Source: Takakia lepidozioides (taxonomy: Eukaryota > Streptophyta > Takakiopsida > Takakiales > Takakiaceae). Taken from it: a stretch of 64,000 bases of DNA. This document shows, piece after piece, positions 11,343 to 26,598 of this stretch. The position numbers and the translations under genes were made by a program. The notes beneath the pieces were generated by a model. It was given only the letters and a program-made list of their open reading frames with translations. It did not search any database and was not told the DNA's origin. The stretch covers positions 67,870,756-67,934,755 of the forward strand of contig CM060731.1 in NCBI GenBank assembly GCA_030704615.1, written 5' to 3'. The number at the start of each line of letters is the position of its first letter. Position 1 is the stretch's first letter.

Positions 11343-12620
11343 GTGATGTTACTCGGAATTTTTTTGGGCTATGTTCATGTCGTGGCTCTTGTGGGTGCAA
11401 GTACTTTAGAACTTGAAAATTCTGTACGTAGGGATGTCGAGATGGTTGCTATGGATGGATATGAGGGCGATTCATGTGAGGAAGAGGACTGGGAAAATGA
11501 TGGTGACTGTGAGGAGGCGGAAGATGTTCCAAACGCATCTTTTGCTAGTTTGTTCGCTAGTCCTGGAAAATGGGACTGCACAAAAACTACTTTCTGTAGT
11601 GATAGAGAGTCGTTTGGTGGGCCTGCACCTGGGCCTTGTCTGGGCAACATGACATAGACCTCTCCAATTGTGCGTTCTTTTTTCAAATTGTTCTGGTTGA
11701 GTACAATCCTTGATCAAATTTGTCGAGAGACAAATCTGTATGTTGTCGAGAATATAGCCATGTGGAACTCGAGGTGGGCCAATGTGGAGGCCATTGATTG
11801 TGGCAAAGTTGGAAGCTTGGATTGGCTTGTGTTTGTTCATGAGGATAAAGAGGCTGCCCAACAGCCGCTACTACTAGCAGCAAAGTGAGGTATTTTTTGC
11901 ATGCCCTGTCATTATAAAGGTTATGACCAACGATCGGTATGAAGCTATTTTGCGGTGCTTGCATTTGGTGGACAACTTAACCCTGGTGTCTGATCGTACT
12001 AGTACTGCATTCGACAAGATTGGCAAGGTGAGGTGGGCTTGTGAGGATATTGCAAGTGCTTGCAAATGTCATTGGAATTTGAACAAATTGCTAACTGTGG
12101 ATGAAATCATGATAAGGTATAAGGGAAAATATTGTGCCATACGCCAATATATGCCCAAAAAGCCAATGAAATGGGGCATAAAAGTCTGGGCCCTTGCAGA
12201 TGCAGTCAGTAGCTATATGTACGATTTGATGTCTCTGTGGCAAGAACGGTGGCACCCAGGGCATGAGGGAGAAGTCTGGCAAAGATGAAGGATATGATGT
12301 GGTCACTCATCTAGTCTCTGGATTGCATGGGCTTGGGCATGTGGTGGTAACTGACAATTACTTCACCTCACCAGAGTTGCTATACAATATGGCTTTGCTT
12401 GGGACATGGTCACTGGTATTGTCAGGCTGAATAGAAAGGGATTGCCCCCCTCATTGACTTGCTTGAAGAAATGCAAGACAGCCAAGCAAGGAGACACTTG
12501 GTGGCGAATGCATACTAGTCGGCAGGTCGCTGCTTGCCTGGTGGGAATAGAAATTTTTGTTAATTTATCTCTTACCTACATAAGTGGCCCCTAAGTGTCT
12601 CTCACGCCTTGTAAGTTTTG
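11343..12620 (+). pseudogene. piggyBac-type transposase relic (DDE_Tnp_1_7)
   Basis: Fragments in different frames together match the PiggyBac-derived DDE transposase family. An acidic N-terminal stretch (EEEDW, EEAEDVPN) at about 11343-11657 is followed by MTNDRYEAILRCLH with FDKIGKVRW, then VDEIMIRYKGKY, QYMPKKPMKWGIKVW and LADA at 11923-12240. GYDVVTHLVSGL and VVTDNYFTSPELL follow from about 12290, and GIVRLNRKGLPP from about 12406. VDE, TDN and the YMPKKP(I/M)KWGIK block are typical of this family. Stops and at least two frame changes (around 12250-12290 and 12380-12406) break the gene. It lies inside the 9762/15778 inverted-repeat pair. piggyBac elements are uncommon in flowering plants. 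Confidence 0.8.
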
Positions 12621-13514
12621 TGAGCATTCATTGTTTCGAATAATAATAAGGACAATAAATTATACTGCAGGGCTACGATGATAAGGATACACAATGTTAT
12701 GTTACGTTCAAGAATATCATGTTGTTGTCACAAAAAGCGGCTTAAACACACCAACTATTATCAACATCCAGCCCAATTGTTAGGGCACAAGATCGCCTTA
12801 CAAATTATAGTTGGTGGGATCAAAGCCACATATGTGTATGTCAGATGTTACCCATCATAACCAAATCCAACTATAAAAGGGCATTCGGGTCAACTATTTA
12901 CTTGATGTGTGGCTACATAGGGACTTTTGAGACCTTGGGGGAGGTTCTGGGCAACCGCATTGCCCCATTTATAGTCGGTAGAAAGTATTAACCTTCCAAA
13001 CAAAATGCATTATGCCTTCAGGTAAAATGTCATATTCCTTTGGGGTGAAGGGCATGAGTCTTAGTCTCTTCCTCTTCACAAACAACAACCCTAAACTTGA
13101 CTTTTCAGAATGTGGATTCACTAGTAGTGGCTTTAATACTAAATCACTGAGTGTCACTTGGGTGATATTGGGTTCAAATCAATTATGAACAATCTTTTCA
13201 TGGTTTTTTGTCTTAAGGGCGGGATCAAGACACTGAATGGGTTGCTCCCATGGTGGGCCAAGACCCTTGAGGTGGCTAAGGAAGCCCTTCAACCGGAATG
13301 CGGTGGGGCTTCAAGTGGTGGTCATGGGCCATAGATTAGGGGGAACATAGTGTGGATGGTATACGACTCATCAAGAGCTTAGGGGCTCTATGTGCATGGG
13401 AATCATAGAGTCTTGGGATTCACCACAGCCACAAAGGGTGGGCCGAGACTCACCATAGCTCTCATAGGGAGTTGAGGGTTCTTTTGGTGGTGCGCCATAA
13501 CTTAAGTAGAATAA
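12621..13514. other. Degenerate sequence downstream of the piggyBac relic
   Basis: Possibly the 3' remains of the same element. Short plus-strand frames around 12680-12960 have some coding flavour but no recognisable domain. No gene is supported. Confidence 0.3.
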
Positions 13515-13650
13515 GGTGAACGTGTTGCCGAAGCAAGTGTAACTTATGGTGTCACTTGACCCAGAAGGGCTACTGCCTTCCAGTAGGAAGGTGGACACCT
13601 TTGTAACAACCAACAGGGTGGTTTGAACCCACAACCACTCGTAAGAGACT
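13515..13650 (-). mobile_element. Truncated tRNA-derived SINE copy
   Basis: On the minus strand this shares the GTGGTTGTGGGTTCAAACCAC region (B-box-like GGTTCAAACC), the GGACACC/GGTGTCC block, a CTTCC...GGAAGGCAGTAGCCC block and a TTGACACCATAA-like tail with the copies at 59385, 60386 and 61576. The A-box half is missing or diverged. Confidence 0.6.
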
Positions 13651-14554
13651 TAAGTAGAAATTCCACTGCTGCCTACATAAGTATATGTAGAACGGGGGGT
13701 TGGTATCCTGTGAGGAGCACAACATGAGTAGGAAAGAAAACAAGCGTGAGAACGATCCACGGCTATAGGAGTAATATGTTTGTGAACAAAAATACAAATA
13801 ATGGTACCCCGACGTTAATAGGGTTAATAACATGGTGTATAAGTATATTTTAGTTAAAACTCTCTGTAAAACATAAATATTTAATAGTGAAACACTACTT
13901 TTAATATTATAATTTCATAAAAAATAAAGGTCGTGATGATATCATCTAACATTAGTATTTCGCTAACAAAACTACTTCAAAATTTTGCTTACGTGAGCAC
14001 AATGAGTTTCATTGGCAAAACAAACCCAAAAGAGTGTGAGCACAAATTTTGTAGTTTCGCGTGAGCGTATTTTCGTTTTGTTGTAGCATATTCTCATGAT
14101 ATTTCACGAATCTATAGAATATTCTAGTTTGCTTGCTCACATTGGCATGAGTATGCTCACCACTACCCAACCTTTGTAGAAAGTAGTAAATTCGATAGCG
14201 GTGAAAGCCCAATAAGCGATCAAGGGCGAGTTAGATCAAAGCGATCAAGCGTTGGGAGTTGTTCCAAATTGCCTATAACCATAGGAAAGTTCCACCATTT
14301 ATGTTGCCCTAATAGTCGGATGATCTATTGGGGGGCTTAAAAAAGACTGTCACACCCCAGCCTCTTATTTGGGCTAAAGGCGCAATGAAAAACTAACATA
14401 CGCGCACATTAAGCTAGTAATTATGGCTTGAGGGGGAGTTATAGAAGGAGAAAAAGCAAGTGTACGACATCCTAGCTTCATTTTTGCACTCAACGTTTTA
14501 TGCAAACAAGATTAGTTTGAACATATTGCCACAAAATGCATACTCCTAACGTTT
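13651..14554. other. AT-rich intergenic sequence
   Basis: I see no gene, RNA or clear repeat here. Confidence 0.4.
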
Positions 14555-15195
14555 AAGGTGCAAGCTACTTTTAGCATTAAGGTACAGTTTATAGATCACC
14601 CAATTAGTGAATGTGTAGTCGTTCCTTTAAGTAAAATCCAAGCTATTTTTAGCACTACAATACTTGTGGGTCACCCATTGAGTGAATGCACAGTCGTTGC
14701 TATAAGTAAAGTCCAAGCTACTTTTGGCGTTAAGGGGGTTGTAGACCCAAATAGTGAATGCGTAATTCTTGCATTATGTCAAGTGCAAGCTATTTTAGCA
14801 GTAAGGTAGTTGCAAACCAAATAAATGCGTAGTATTAATGCTAAGGTCCAAGAATTTTCATCTAGTTGTGGATCCAATCAAATGTATGGTCCTAACCTTA
14901 AGGTCCAAGCCATTTTTAGGGTTAAGATAGTTGTAGATCCAAATGGATATGTAGTCCTTGCCTAAAATAAGGTCCAAGCTACTTTTAGCATTAAAGTAGT
15001 TGTAGACCCAAGTGAATGGGTAATCCTAACATTGAGATCCAAGATATTTTTAGTGTTAAGCTACTAATTTTATCGTTAATATAATTATAGAGCCAAGTAA
15101 ATGCATAGTCCTAATGTTAACGTCCAAGCTACTTTTAACGCTTAGATAGTTGTAGACCCAAGTGAATGCGTAATCATTGTCTTAAGGCATGGCTT
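14555..15195 (+). repeat. Degenerate minisatellite, about 80-bp period
   Basis: About seven or eight diverged tandem units share GTCCAAGCTACTTTTAGC, then a TTAAGGTAGTTGTAGACCCAA block, then GTGAATGCGTAGTCCT. The plus-strand open frame over the first three units arises from the repeat and is not considered a gene. Confidence 0.7.
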
Positions 15196-15777
15196 AACAA
15201 AGTGAGGGTAGGGATAATGATGTACTTGAGCCATTGGCAATTGATTTTTTTTTCTCTTAAGATAAAAATATTTAGAGAAGTTGGAGTCAGTTAAAATATA
15301 TATTTTTAATAAAATTCATGACCTGCCCTGATACATGACCGAGAGGCTTCTATAGCAACAAACCCTTTATACCTATGTCCGGCAAGGAAATAATGAACAC
15401 AAATTATGCATATCCTTTGGACAGCAAAAATATTTGTTTCTTCACAAGCTCTGATGCGCTTTTAATGTGTTTTCGTATTGACAAGTCCGGCCCATAGGTC
15501 ATGTCCTCAGTGACATACCCACCCAACACTAATAACTGAAAATTATCATAACACATGTTATTTGATTTTTTTCATAACCACCAGTTTCGGGGGTACATAA
15601 CCAGGCTAACAGCTGGCGATTCTCCAGTGTGAAATCTAATCACCACCAACACTGATCCACATTGCTCCACTAGTTTAGGGTTGGGGCCACTTGACTTCAT
15701 TTCCTATTCATATTGATCCAATCGGTTCAAGTTGCATCTACAACAAAGTGCACTAAATTTAAATTGGCAATGCAACA
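15196..15777. other. AT-rich intergenic sequence
   Basis: I see no gene or recognisable repeat between the minisatellite and the right inverted-repeat arm. Confidence 0.4.
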
Positions 15778-16188
15778 TAGTCATGCATGTGGATAACGTC
15801 AATATTTGTGTGGTTCAAAACATCTCTAACTACTGGAGTACCTTATTGAATGGTAATTTATGGCCAAGAGTATAAATGAGAGTTTTGTGGTCAGATATCA
15901 TTAATGATAACTTATAAGGTTCTTAAACCATATTTTCAAGAGTGGTAGATAAATTCGACTTTAGAGGCTTAATTAATGTGGGGAGTTATAAATGGATAGG
16001 GACAATTTCAGACAATATGTTTATAAAAGAGAACGAGCGGTGTGAAAAGATGTTTGCGATTACAGCAATAGACAACATGTGGTATGAAACGTGCAAAAGT
16101 GAAAGTAAACCCTAGTACACTAACTGGTGGGTACTTGTTCCCAATAGGGACTAAAAACAAATAAATGTAACTCCACTACCGCCTTGAA
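15778..16188 (-). repeat. Right arm of the long inverted-repeat pair
   Basis: This is the inverted, diverged counterpart of 9762-10143. It begins with TGCATGTGGATAACGTC at the inner end and reaches AATGTAACTCC...CCGCCTT at the outer end. Confidence 0.65.
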
Positions 16189-17100
16189 TATAATTATCAA
16201 ATATAAAGATGGTATTAAAAACTAGGGTTGCACACTGATCTAACGTAAGGGCATGTCAGATCTGACGCTGAGATGGGCTTGCGTCATGTCAATTTTATAT
16301 TTTAAAAAAATAAAAATATAGGGGATAAAGACAAGTATCACATAAGCTAAACCATACAAAAAATTGTCACGTGACATAAACAAACAATAAAAAGAAATTG
16401 TCATGTCAGCTTTTACAATTAGTCAGCTTGATAATGCGGGACGTACACAACTGGCGGTCTCGATTTATCAAATAATTTTTTTTAATTTAGGGCCGCTAAA
16501 TCTTGCGCTCCCATATATTTTTCTGAAAATAATTTCTTAAAATTTTGAACTACCAGATATAATATGGCGGCTTATGTGATACTATAATAAACTATACAAT
16601 ATAAAAGTTAAAATTTACAAAACATTACACAACGTAGAGTCAATTTTAAGGTGACGTGATGCAAGTTAGGATGCGACTTCGGACGTGCTGCTGACATGTT
16701 AACGTCACGTCACGTCATTTTGTGCAACTAGGTTAAAAACATGGTCAATCCTTGGGGTCAATCAGACGAGTATTCTTGTAATTATCTCTTCTGAACTTCG
16801 ATTCAGTAGGGACGGAATTGAAGTACATTAAATAAAATCCATATGGCTTATCTGTTGGACTGATCTAAGATAGTAACTAATATTAGGTCATAGAGCTCTT
16901 TGGTTTATGTCTATAGTTTATGACAAGCTACGACGAACATGGTGCTCCCTAAAGCAACTATAAAAGATCAAACAACTGAATGAATTTCAATCTTCACCTG
17001 ATCTACAAAGTGTTACTAAACATCGAATATTCAATATCAAGTCAGAACTTCTATACTCTTGATGACTACCTTTGTGCATTTTTTTGAGATGGCACTTTAA
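16189..17100. other. AT-rich upstream region of the secreted-protein gene
   Basis: No coding sequence or repeat family is recognised. It includes the likely distal promoter of the gene at 17196. Confidence 0.35.
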
Positions 17101-17108
17101 GCTTGTGA

Positions 17109-17120
17109 GTATAATTATAT
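17109..17120 (+). promoter_or_regulatory. Candidate TATA box
   Basis: TATAATTATATA lies about 75-85 bp upstream of the ATG at 17196. The spacing suits a TATA box with a short 5' leader. Confidence 0.4.
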
Positions 17121-17195
17121 AGAGTGGTCATTGCAAGGTGATACTCTTCATTGTAGTTTGTGGTAAGTTTTGAAATTAAAACAACGTAGTGAGGA

Positions 17196-17849
17196 ATGAT
17201 GAAGATGAATTCATTGTTTGTTGTTCCTACGGTTTTGCTTGTAGTATCGTTGGGAATGATCAAGACTACCGATGCAGGAGGGCTAAGCTGCTACAATGGT
17301 GCGAGACGGGTTGTAGAATTCACCCAATTTTGGATTTCGAGAGAGGGAGAAAAAGACGTAGATGATAATGGCAATGTGATTAGGTTGAGCGGACCCAAGA
17401 TAAAAGCACTCAAAACTGATTCTGGGAGTCTTATAGCAAAAGTCGACAAAAACACCTATGGCAAGTGCTATGAAGAAGGAACATGTTATCTAAGCAATGG
17501 CGAGCTCATCAACACTGCTTCTCAGCCGAACACCTTCAGCATCATCAATAAAAGAGAATATCCTTATGGACAAGGTGCATACAATGCATTAGTGCCATTT
17601 GTGAGTGTGGCCTCGGACGACCTCCCACAAAACACTGTGCTCTTTGTTAAAGAAATCCACAATTTTAAGCTTCCCAATGGAAAACTTCACAATGGATGTG
17701 TACGGGTGGACGACACAGGTGCGGGTAGCAACTGTCATCTTGATTGGTTCATTATCTCATATCCGAATGAGGCAATTATGAACCCCAAGCTTCCTGAAAA
17801 AACTCACGCACAGATCCAAAAACATTGCGAGATATTGCATTACGTGTAG
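17196..17849 (+). CDS. Secreted protein with putative 3D (RlpA/MltA-like double-psi barrel) domain
   Basis: An intact single-exon gene of 217 codons. Residues 1 to about 27 form a signal peptide: a hydrophobic LFVVPTVLLVVSLGMI core ending in TTDAGG. The mature part has conserved-looking segments: VEFTQFWISREGEKD, LSGPKIKALK, YGKCYEEGTCYL near residues 88-99, and a C-terminal LPNGKLHNGCVRVDDTGAG followed by NCHLDWFI. The RVDDTGAG...HLDWF pattern resembles the three-aspartate core of the 3D domain family (RlpA/MltA-like fold). The order YTQFW-type motif, Lys-Cys-x-x-x-Gly-Thr, then NGCVRVDD recalls secreted fungal and oomycete proteins. Seven cysteines suit an extracellular protein. It has no intron, unlike the two host genes nearby, and lies in AT-rich DNA. 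Horizontal acquisition is possible but unproven. The role is unknown; cell-wall or carbohydrate interaction is a guess from the fold. Confidence 0.7.
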   Translation: MMKMNSLFVVPTVLLVVSLGMIKTTDAGGLSCYNGARRVVEFTQFWISREGEKDVDDNGNVIRLSGPKIKALKTDSGSLIAKVDKNTYGKCYEEGTCYLSNGELINTASQPNTFSIINKREYPYGQGAYNALVPFVSVASDDLPQNTVLFVKEIHNFKLPNGKLHNGCVRVDDTGAGSNCHLDWFIISYPNEAIMNPKLPEKTHAQIQKHCEILHYV

Positions 17850-18866
17850 ATTTAGATTTAGGAATATAGAAAACTGTGAAAGAACATATACATTATGGGA
17901 TAAGGCAAAGAGAAATTTAGGGAGTACCTATCTAGTAGAGATACACATGATGGTAGCATCATGTCGAGGGTTGCATTAGTGACGAGGTACTTATTCATAC
18001 AAACATTGATATAATTATGGTTCATGTTCTAGTCTGCGTTTTTAAATAGGGCCCTACGTGTAGAGCCCACCAAAACAAGAAGTATGATGAGATTTATATA
18101 TAGATTTTTAGGGCAACGGGCCTGACCCACTCGAGCGGCCTTAGTGCCTTTTAGGAGGCTGGTTTGCTCCATTGCCCACGTTTGTGCAGCCCCATTCTCT
18201 TCATATACACCTTAGTACTTATCCACTTGCTACAAAATAACAACATGCTAGTCCCCACTCCCACCCCATTCTTAGCTATTGGCTTACTTATTGATTGCAC
18301 TTGTTGGTACCATAGTCTAATTAATTATAATACATTGGAGATCGATATGTATTTATGTATGCTGCTGTTTTTTGTGCTAAATAAAGCAGGTATTGGGACC
18401 CCACGTTTTATTTTTAAACAAACTCCAAAAAAACAAGAAAAAAAAGTTTGGCAAAATCGCAAGAGGTGGCACGACCTTGAATGAGACTGATTAATTGCAC
18501 AAAATTGACAACCATGCTATTGTCTGATCATACTATGATCTATTAATATATCCATGTGAGACACCTTCTCCATCTCTTGTCCCAGAATTTGACATTGAAC
18601 AGATGTGTAAAAGCTGCGAGGGCTAACTTAGACAAGCTTATCATGTTTGTATAGTATGGATGTGGGTATTATTTATCCGGTGGGCTAAGGCTTTATTTTG
18701 ATGTATTTTATATATACTTTAGAACACTTATAGTATCGCCATAAAACTTATACCAAAAAATCCAAGGTTATTTTTTCCTTGATTAATAAATTAATTAAGG
18801 GCTTCCATCCCCTTTTTTCAAAAAAGAAAAGAAAAGAAAAACAAAAGACAAAAAAAAAGAAAAAAA
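17850..18866. other. 3' flank and AT-rich intergenic sequence
   Basis: No gene is supported. The ATTAATTAAGGGCTTCCATCCCC stretch near 18782-18804 and the A-rich run at 18820-18866 resemble the tail of a SINE such as the one that follows. Confidence 0.4.
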
Positions 18867-19135
18867 GCGCATCGGCTGGTAAGTGCATGGTGTGTCGCCC
18901 TGGTGCTTCGGGGTTCCAACCCGCTGCCCTGCCCCGTGTGTGGGATTGTTCGCGACGGTATGTATGGGCGTTGATCGTCCTGTAGGCCTTATGGCCCAGA
19001 AATGAAAGGGGGTTAATTTTTCCCCCTCCTCAAGGGCCTGAATTGTGGGCTGTCGCTCGCATGTTCCCTTTTGTTTTTTAAGAGAAAAAAAAACTTAATA
19101 AAATTAATCCAGGGCCTCTGTCCCCTGTTCACCAA
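18867..19135 (+). mobile_element. tRNA-derived SINE (Au-like)
   Basis: The head has an A-box-like GGCTGGTAAGTGC and a B-box-like GGGGTTCCAACCC about 40 bp later, as in a tRNA-derived pol III promoter. The body GTGTGTGGGATTGTTC...GGTATG is reminiscent of Au-type plant SINEs. The tail TTAATCCAGGGCCTCTGTCC at about 19100-19119 is followed by an A-run. The same tail recurs at about 37925-37950. The family assignment is by look only. Confidence 0.55.
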
Positions 19136-19952
19136 AAAAAAAAAAAAAAAAAAAAACTAAAGGGCTTCAAGCCCTTGGTTTTAAGGGAAAAAACAAAAAC
19201 AAATCCCCTCTGTGAGCCTTCGTGACGGCCTCACTGGCAGAGTTTTTTTTCTTATAATTCGGAAAATAGCACGAGTGGCTACAGAATTTTGCAAAAAATT
19301 AGGCATATATTCTGTTCATCCATTCAAATTAGGACAGAATCATCCACATCCATACTTTCATCCATTTATATCATCCATATTTGGCGAATTCATCCATAAG
19401 TTTTATTTTGTTTTGAGAAATTTGGCGATCTCATCCATGAAAAAACATGGAATTTGCTACAGAATATTCTTTTCTATTTTTTGAGGTCGGCATTTGGCGA
19501 AAATTCGCAAAAAATAAAAACGCTCCTCACTGGTGGGTTTTTTTTTCCACCTTTTGTGACATTTTCTTTAACTAATTTGATTAAAAGGGCCACTGTTCCC
19601 CTTTCTTTAATTTTTTTTAAAAAAACAAAGAAAAAAAAAGAACTTGGGTGAACTTGGGTAAACTTGGGTAATGTGGGTAAATGGGAAAGTTAAAACACCT
19701 CTCTTTTGTCATCTTCTTCTTCTTGTCATCTCTCAGAGGGATCCGCAGTCTGATGCTTACTGTGAAGAGTATTTGTTTGTATCGTATCGCTTTAGACTTT
19801 ATACAATGGAACCTTGAAGGCTTCGAGCCTCTACAGAAACAGAGGACTGACAACTCTACAAGAAATTTATCTTCATGGCTCTGGCCTTTAATTTAGATCC
19901 ACAACCCTGCAATGCGATCCTCTGGCATGTGCATGATTGAGAGCTCTCTTTA
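19136..19952. other. A/T-rich intergenic; upstream of the SNARE gene
   Basis: This contains poly-A/T runs and short GGGC..CCCTT tail-like motifs, probably degraded SINE tails. No gene before the SNARE first exon. A tetramer run of ACTTGGGTA words lies at about 19642-19680. Confidence 0.35.
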
Positions 19953-21122
19953 GTGGGTTTGGATCGCAAGAGTTCGGGGCGGATGGCTTACTCAGAAACG
20001 TATCGCAAAAGTGCGGGGTCGATGGGTTATTCAGCAGCGGGTCAAAGATCCAGGTACGTGGTTGGGTTTGGATTAGGTTGGATTAGGTTGTATAGATTAC
20101 AGGGGGAGTTTGTGTATGTTTACGTTGGATTACGTTTGTGCGATGTCTAGCAGATTTATGAGATTGTGAATCTGTGAGCACACGCTGATACCTGGGGAAA
20201 TCGTGGTGGGCTTTTGACACAGATCAGCTCAGCCAAACGAACAATTGCAGCTGAGAGTGGATCCCATTCATGGAGACCTTGACACAGAGATTGATAGCCT
20301 GCATAGCAAAGTAGCCCAGCTCACGCGGGTACGTTGTGTTGTCAGAAAAAAAGCTACGCTGTTAGGCCATTGACGTGGACAAACAGGAGGCATGAAATCG
20401 GCTTAGAAATGCAGAAGCCATAGTTAGGTCGAACTCATTACCTGATTTTAGAGGCTGGTTGGGTTCTCTAAGAAAGGGAAATACTCTGGTTGTGATTCTT
20501 GAAATTTGGTCTTACAATCGGAGGACAAAGGTTCCTGGATGCTAACATTTGAAGATGGGAGGGTGGGTGGTGTGCCAGGTTGCCCAGCACATTGAGTCAG
20601 AGACCAAGTACCAAAATGATCTCATTAATCAGCTGGTATGCCCATTCTTTACCATTGTTCATTTTCCATAAGATTGCAGGAAGGGCACATCATTGTTTCA
20701 GCCCACCCGCCATCATCATTTAAGTGATTATAGATGTTCACACATCATGCTGTAATTACTACAGCTTTGAAATGGATGCTCACGTCGTTTTTTGTTTTAC
20801 GGTAGTTTGTGCCCACTACTGTCCAGAGCAGGGGATTTGTCCAGCCTTGAGGCAGAGTGGCAATTTTCTTCTTATCACTTGTTAGTCATCTCCCAAGGGA
20901 CTGTTAATACTTGCAATTGAATTGAGCTCTGTGGTTTGTGGTGGTGGCATGCAGGAGGCAACCATGGCCAAGGCACAAGCTGGTCTCAAGAGCACCTTGC
21001 GAAGGTTCAACCGGGGTTCGGCTCAGCAAGGCATCAGCCCTCTTGACTTAGTTGTCCTCTTCGCATTGTTTTACTTTTTCTGTGTCTTCATCTGGTCCAA
21101 ATTTAACAGAGGCTTCCATTGA
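19953..21122 (+). CDS. SFT1-like: BET1/SFT1-type Qc-SNARE (SFT11/SFT12-like)
   Basis: Four exons with GT-AG introns join in one frame: 19953-20053, 20223-20328, 20579-20635 and 20955-21122, giving about 143 residues. The start could also be the in-frame ATG at 19983. The N-terminus is short and Ser/Gly-rich. Exon 2 carries NEQLQLRVDPIHGDLDTEID and HSKVAQLTR, exon 3 VAQHIESETKYQNDLINQL, and exon 4 a KAQAGLKSTLRRFNRG stretch before a C-terminal membrane anchor (LVVLFALFYFFCVFIW) and a short lumenal tail. A heptad SNARE motif next to a tail anchor, and the overall length, match plant BET1/SFT1-like Golgi SNAREs. Such proteins act in ER-Golgi or intra-Golgi vesicle fusion. I see no damage. A few bases separate the 3' end from an apparent 3' UTR. 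Confidence 0.85.
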
Positions 21123-22439
21123 ATCTACAAGCTGTTGTACAATAGCATTGTGCACCCCATGTGTTTCAGCCAGTTTTATCTGATGTTAATCTCTCATCCC
21201 TCCATTGTAGGGTTTTTTATTGGTTTTTTTTGTCATCCCATTTTTATATTTTTCCTTGGTCCTCTGAAGATTCAGTGTCTGCCACATGGTAGTTATCTCC
21301 ACCTTGACTGTATAAAGTTTATCATCAGGGATTCTGCTTTTTATGGGGTACTTGGAAAAATATTGCGTGTAACTTGCTGTAGAAAATGAGGGCTTAAGGG
21401 AATCTGTGGAAGGGAAATGGATCGCAGAGGATGAACTCATTAGTCCAGTTAAAGCTGGATTACCCAGCACAAAAGCTGAATTAGTCCAAATATGAAAGCC
21501 GTACATTTATGTGAAACTGATAACCAAAAGTACGGAAGGTGAAGAAGGCAAGTGTCCTGGATTATAGACATACCTCTGTGAAAACAACAGAACTCAACAC
21601 TGTGTAATTGTAGATCATTCCTTTCCAGTACAAAGGAGCAATACAAAGAAATGGAAAAACAGTGGGAGAGGGTGATGTAGTGTAAATGAACACCTCTTGC
21701 TCCCACAAGCCTCCTTTAAAAGACAGCTCTACATGTTGCTGGAAAAATACCAGACCAATACCATGGGTAAATGGCAGTTGAATCTCAAAATAACTCAGAA
21801 AAAGATGATCACCGTTGGTGCATAGTTTCATAGAATCGGAGCAACCAGGCCTTCTGTAGCAAGCTGCATCTTAAAAGCACCCAACTAGATCAAGGGCAAG
21901 AATCTGATAATATGATTACAGAACTCCTCTAGAAGGTAGCCTAGTAGTCTCACAGATTAGCAACGTGAACCTGGAAAACTCGTGTGCCAACTAGACCTCA
22001 GAGAAAGACTTGCACCATTGTAGATTTAGATGCAAGTAACAATTTTATGATATGACTCGACCCATTTAGAAGGTGGTAACTTCCTGTCACAGTCTACAGT
22101 GGATCCAGACAGCAAAGAACTCACTAAATCCATCCTCACCAGAGAGTACCCTCCTACCACCCTTTGACCATACCCTACATTGATTTTCGAAGCCTCTGAC
22201 ACTCCTCACGCTTTTAAGGCTCTCTTTCCACCAAAAAAGTAGGTTAACTGAAAGTGGCCAGCTTACCATCACACCACCATACAGACACTTAGCCCTGGAG
22301 GTAAGACACTTGCAACTTTGCTACAGCCAACCATCCGCATGCATCGCAAATTCCAGGGGGTATCTCTTCCAGCGCATGCTCACCAATGCTAGAGGTCCAA
22401 TGCAAGCCTAACTTCCTTCAAGGCCCCTAAAATTGGATT
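21123..22439. other. Intergenic; convergent 3' flanks of SNARE and ZTL genes
   Basis: The SNARE gene (plus) and the ZTL/FKF1 gene (minus) converge here, so the stretch probably holds both 3' UTRs. No additional gene is supported. Confidence 0.45.
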
Positions 22440-26450
<4,011 letters not shown>

Positions 26451-26598
26451 GGCTCACCAATTGTTGATGTTGTTACCTGTTTTGTCGAACTGGGTTGCTG
26501 GTATCGCCGCTTAGAATAGAGATGGCTCACCAATTGTTGATGTTGTTACCTGTTTTGTCGAACTGGGTTGCTGGTATCGCCGCTTAGAATAGAGATGG
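26451..26598 (+). repeat. Two identical 73-bp tandem copies
   Basis: The segment starting GGCTCACCAATTGTTGATG at 26451 repeats exactly from 26524. It lies about 1.0 kb upstream of the ZTL start codon and appears recent because no differences are seen. Confidence 0.9.

Noticed and set aside
14558-14809. 83-residue plus-strand protein
   Set aside because: It covers three units of an 80-bp minisatellite and shows the same peptide repeated; no independent coding evidence.
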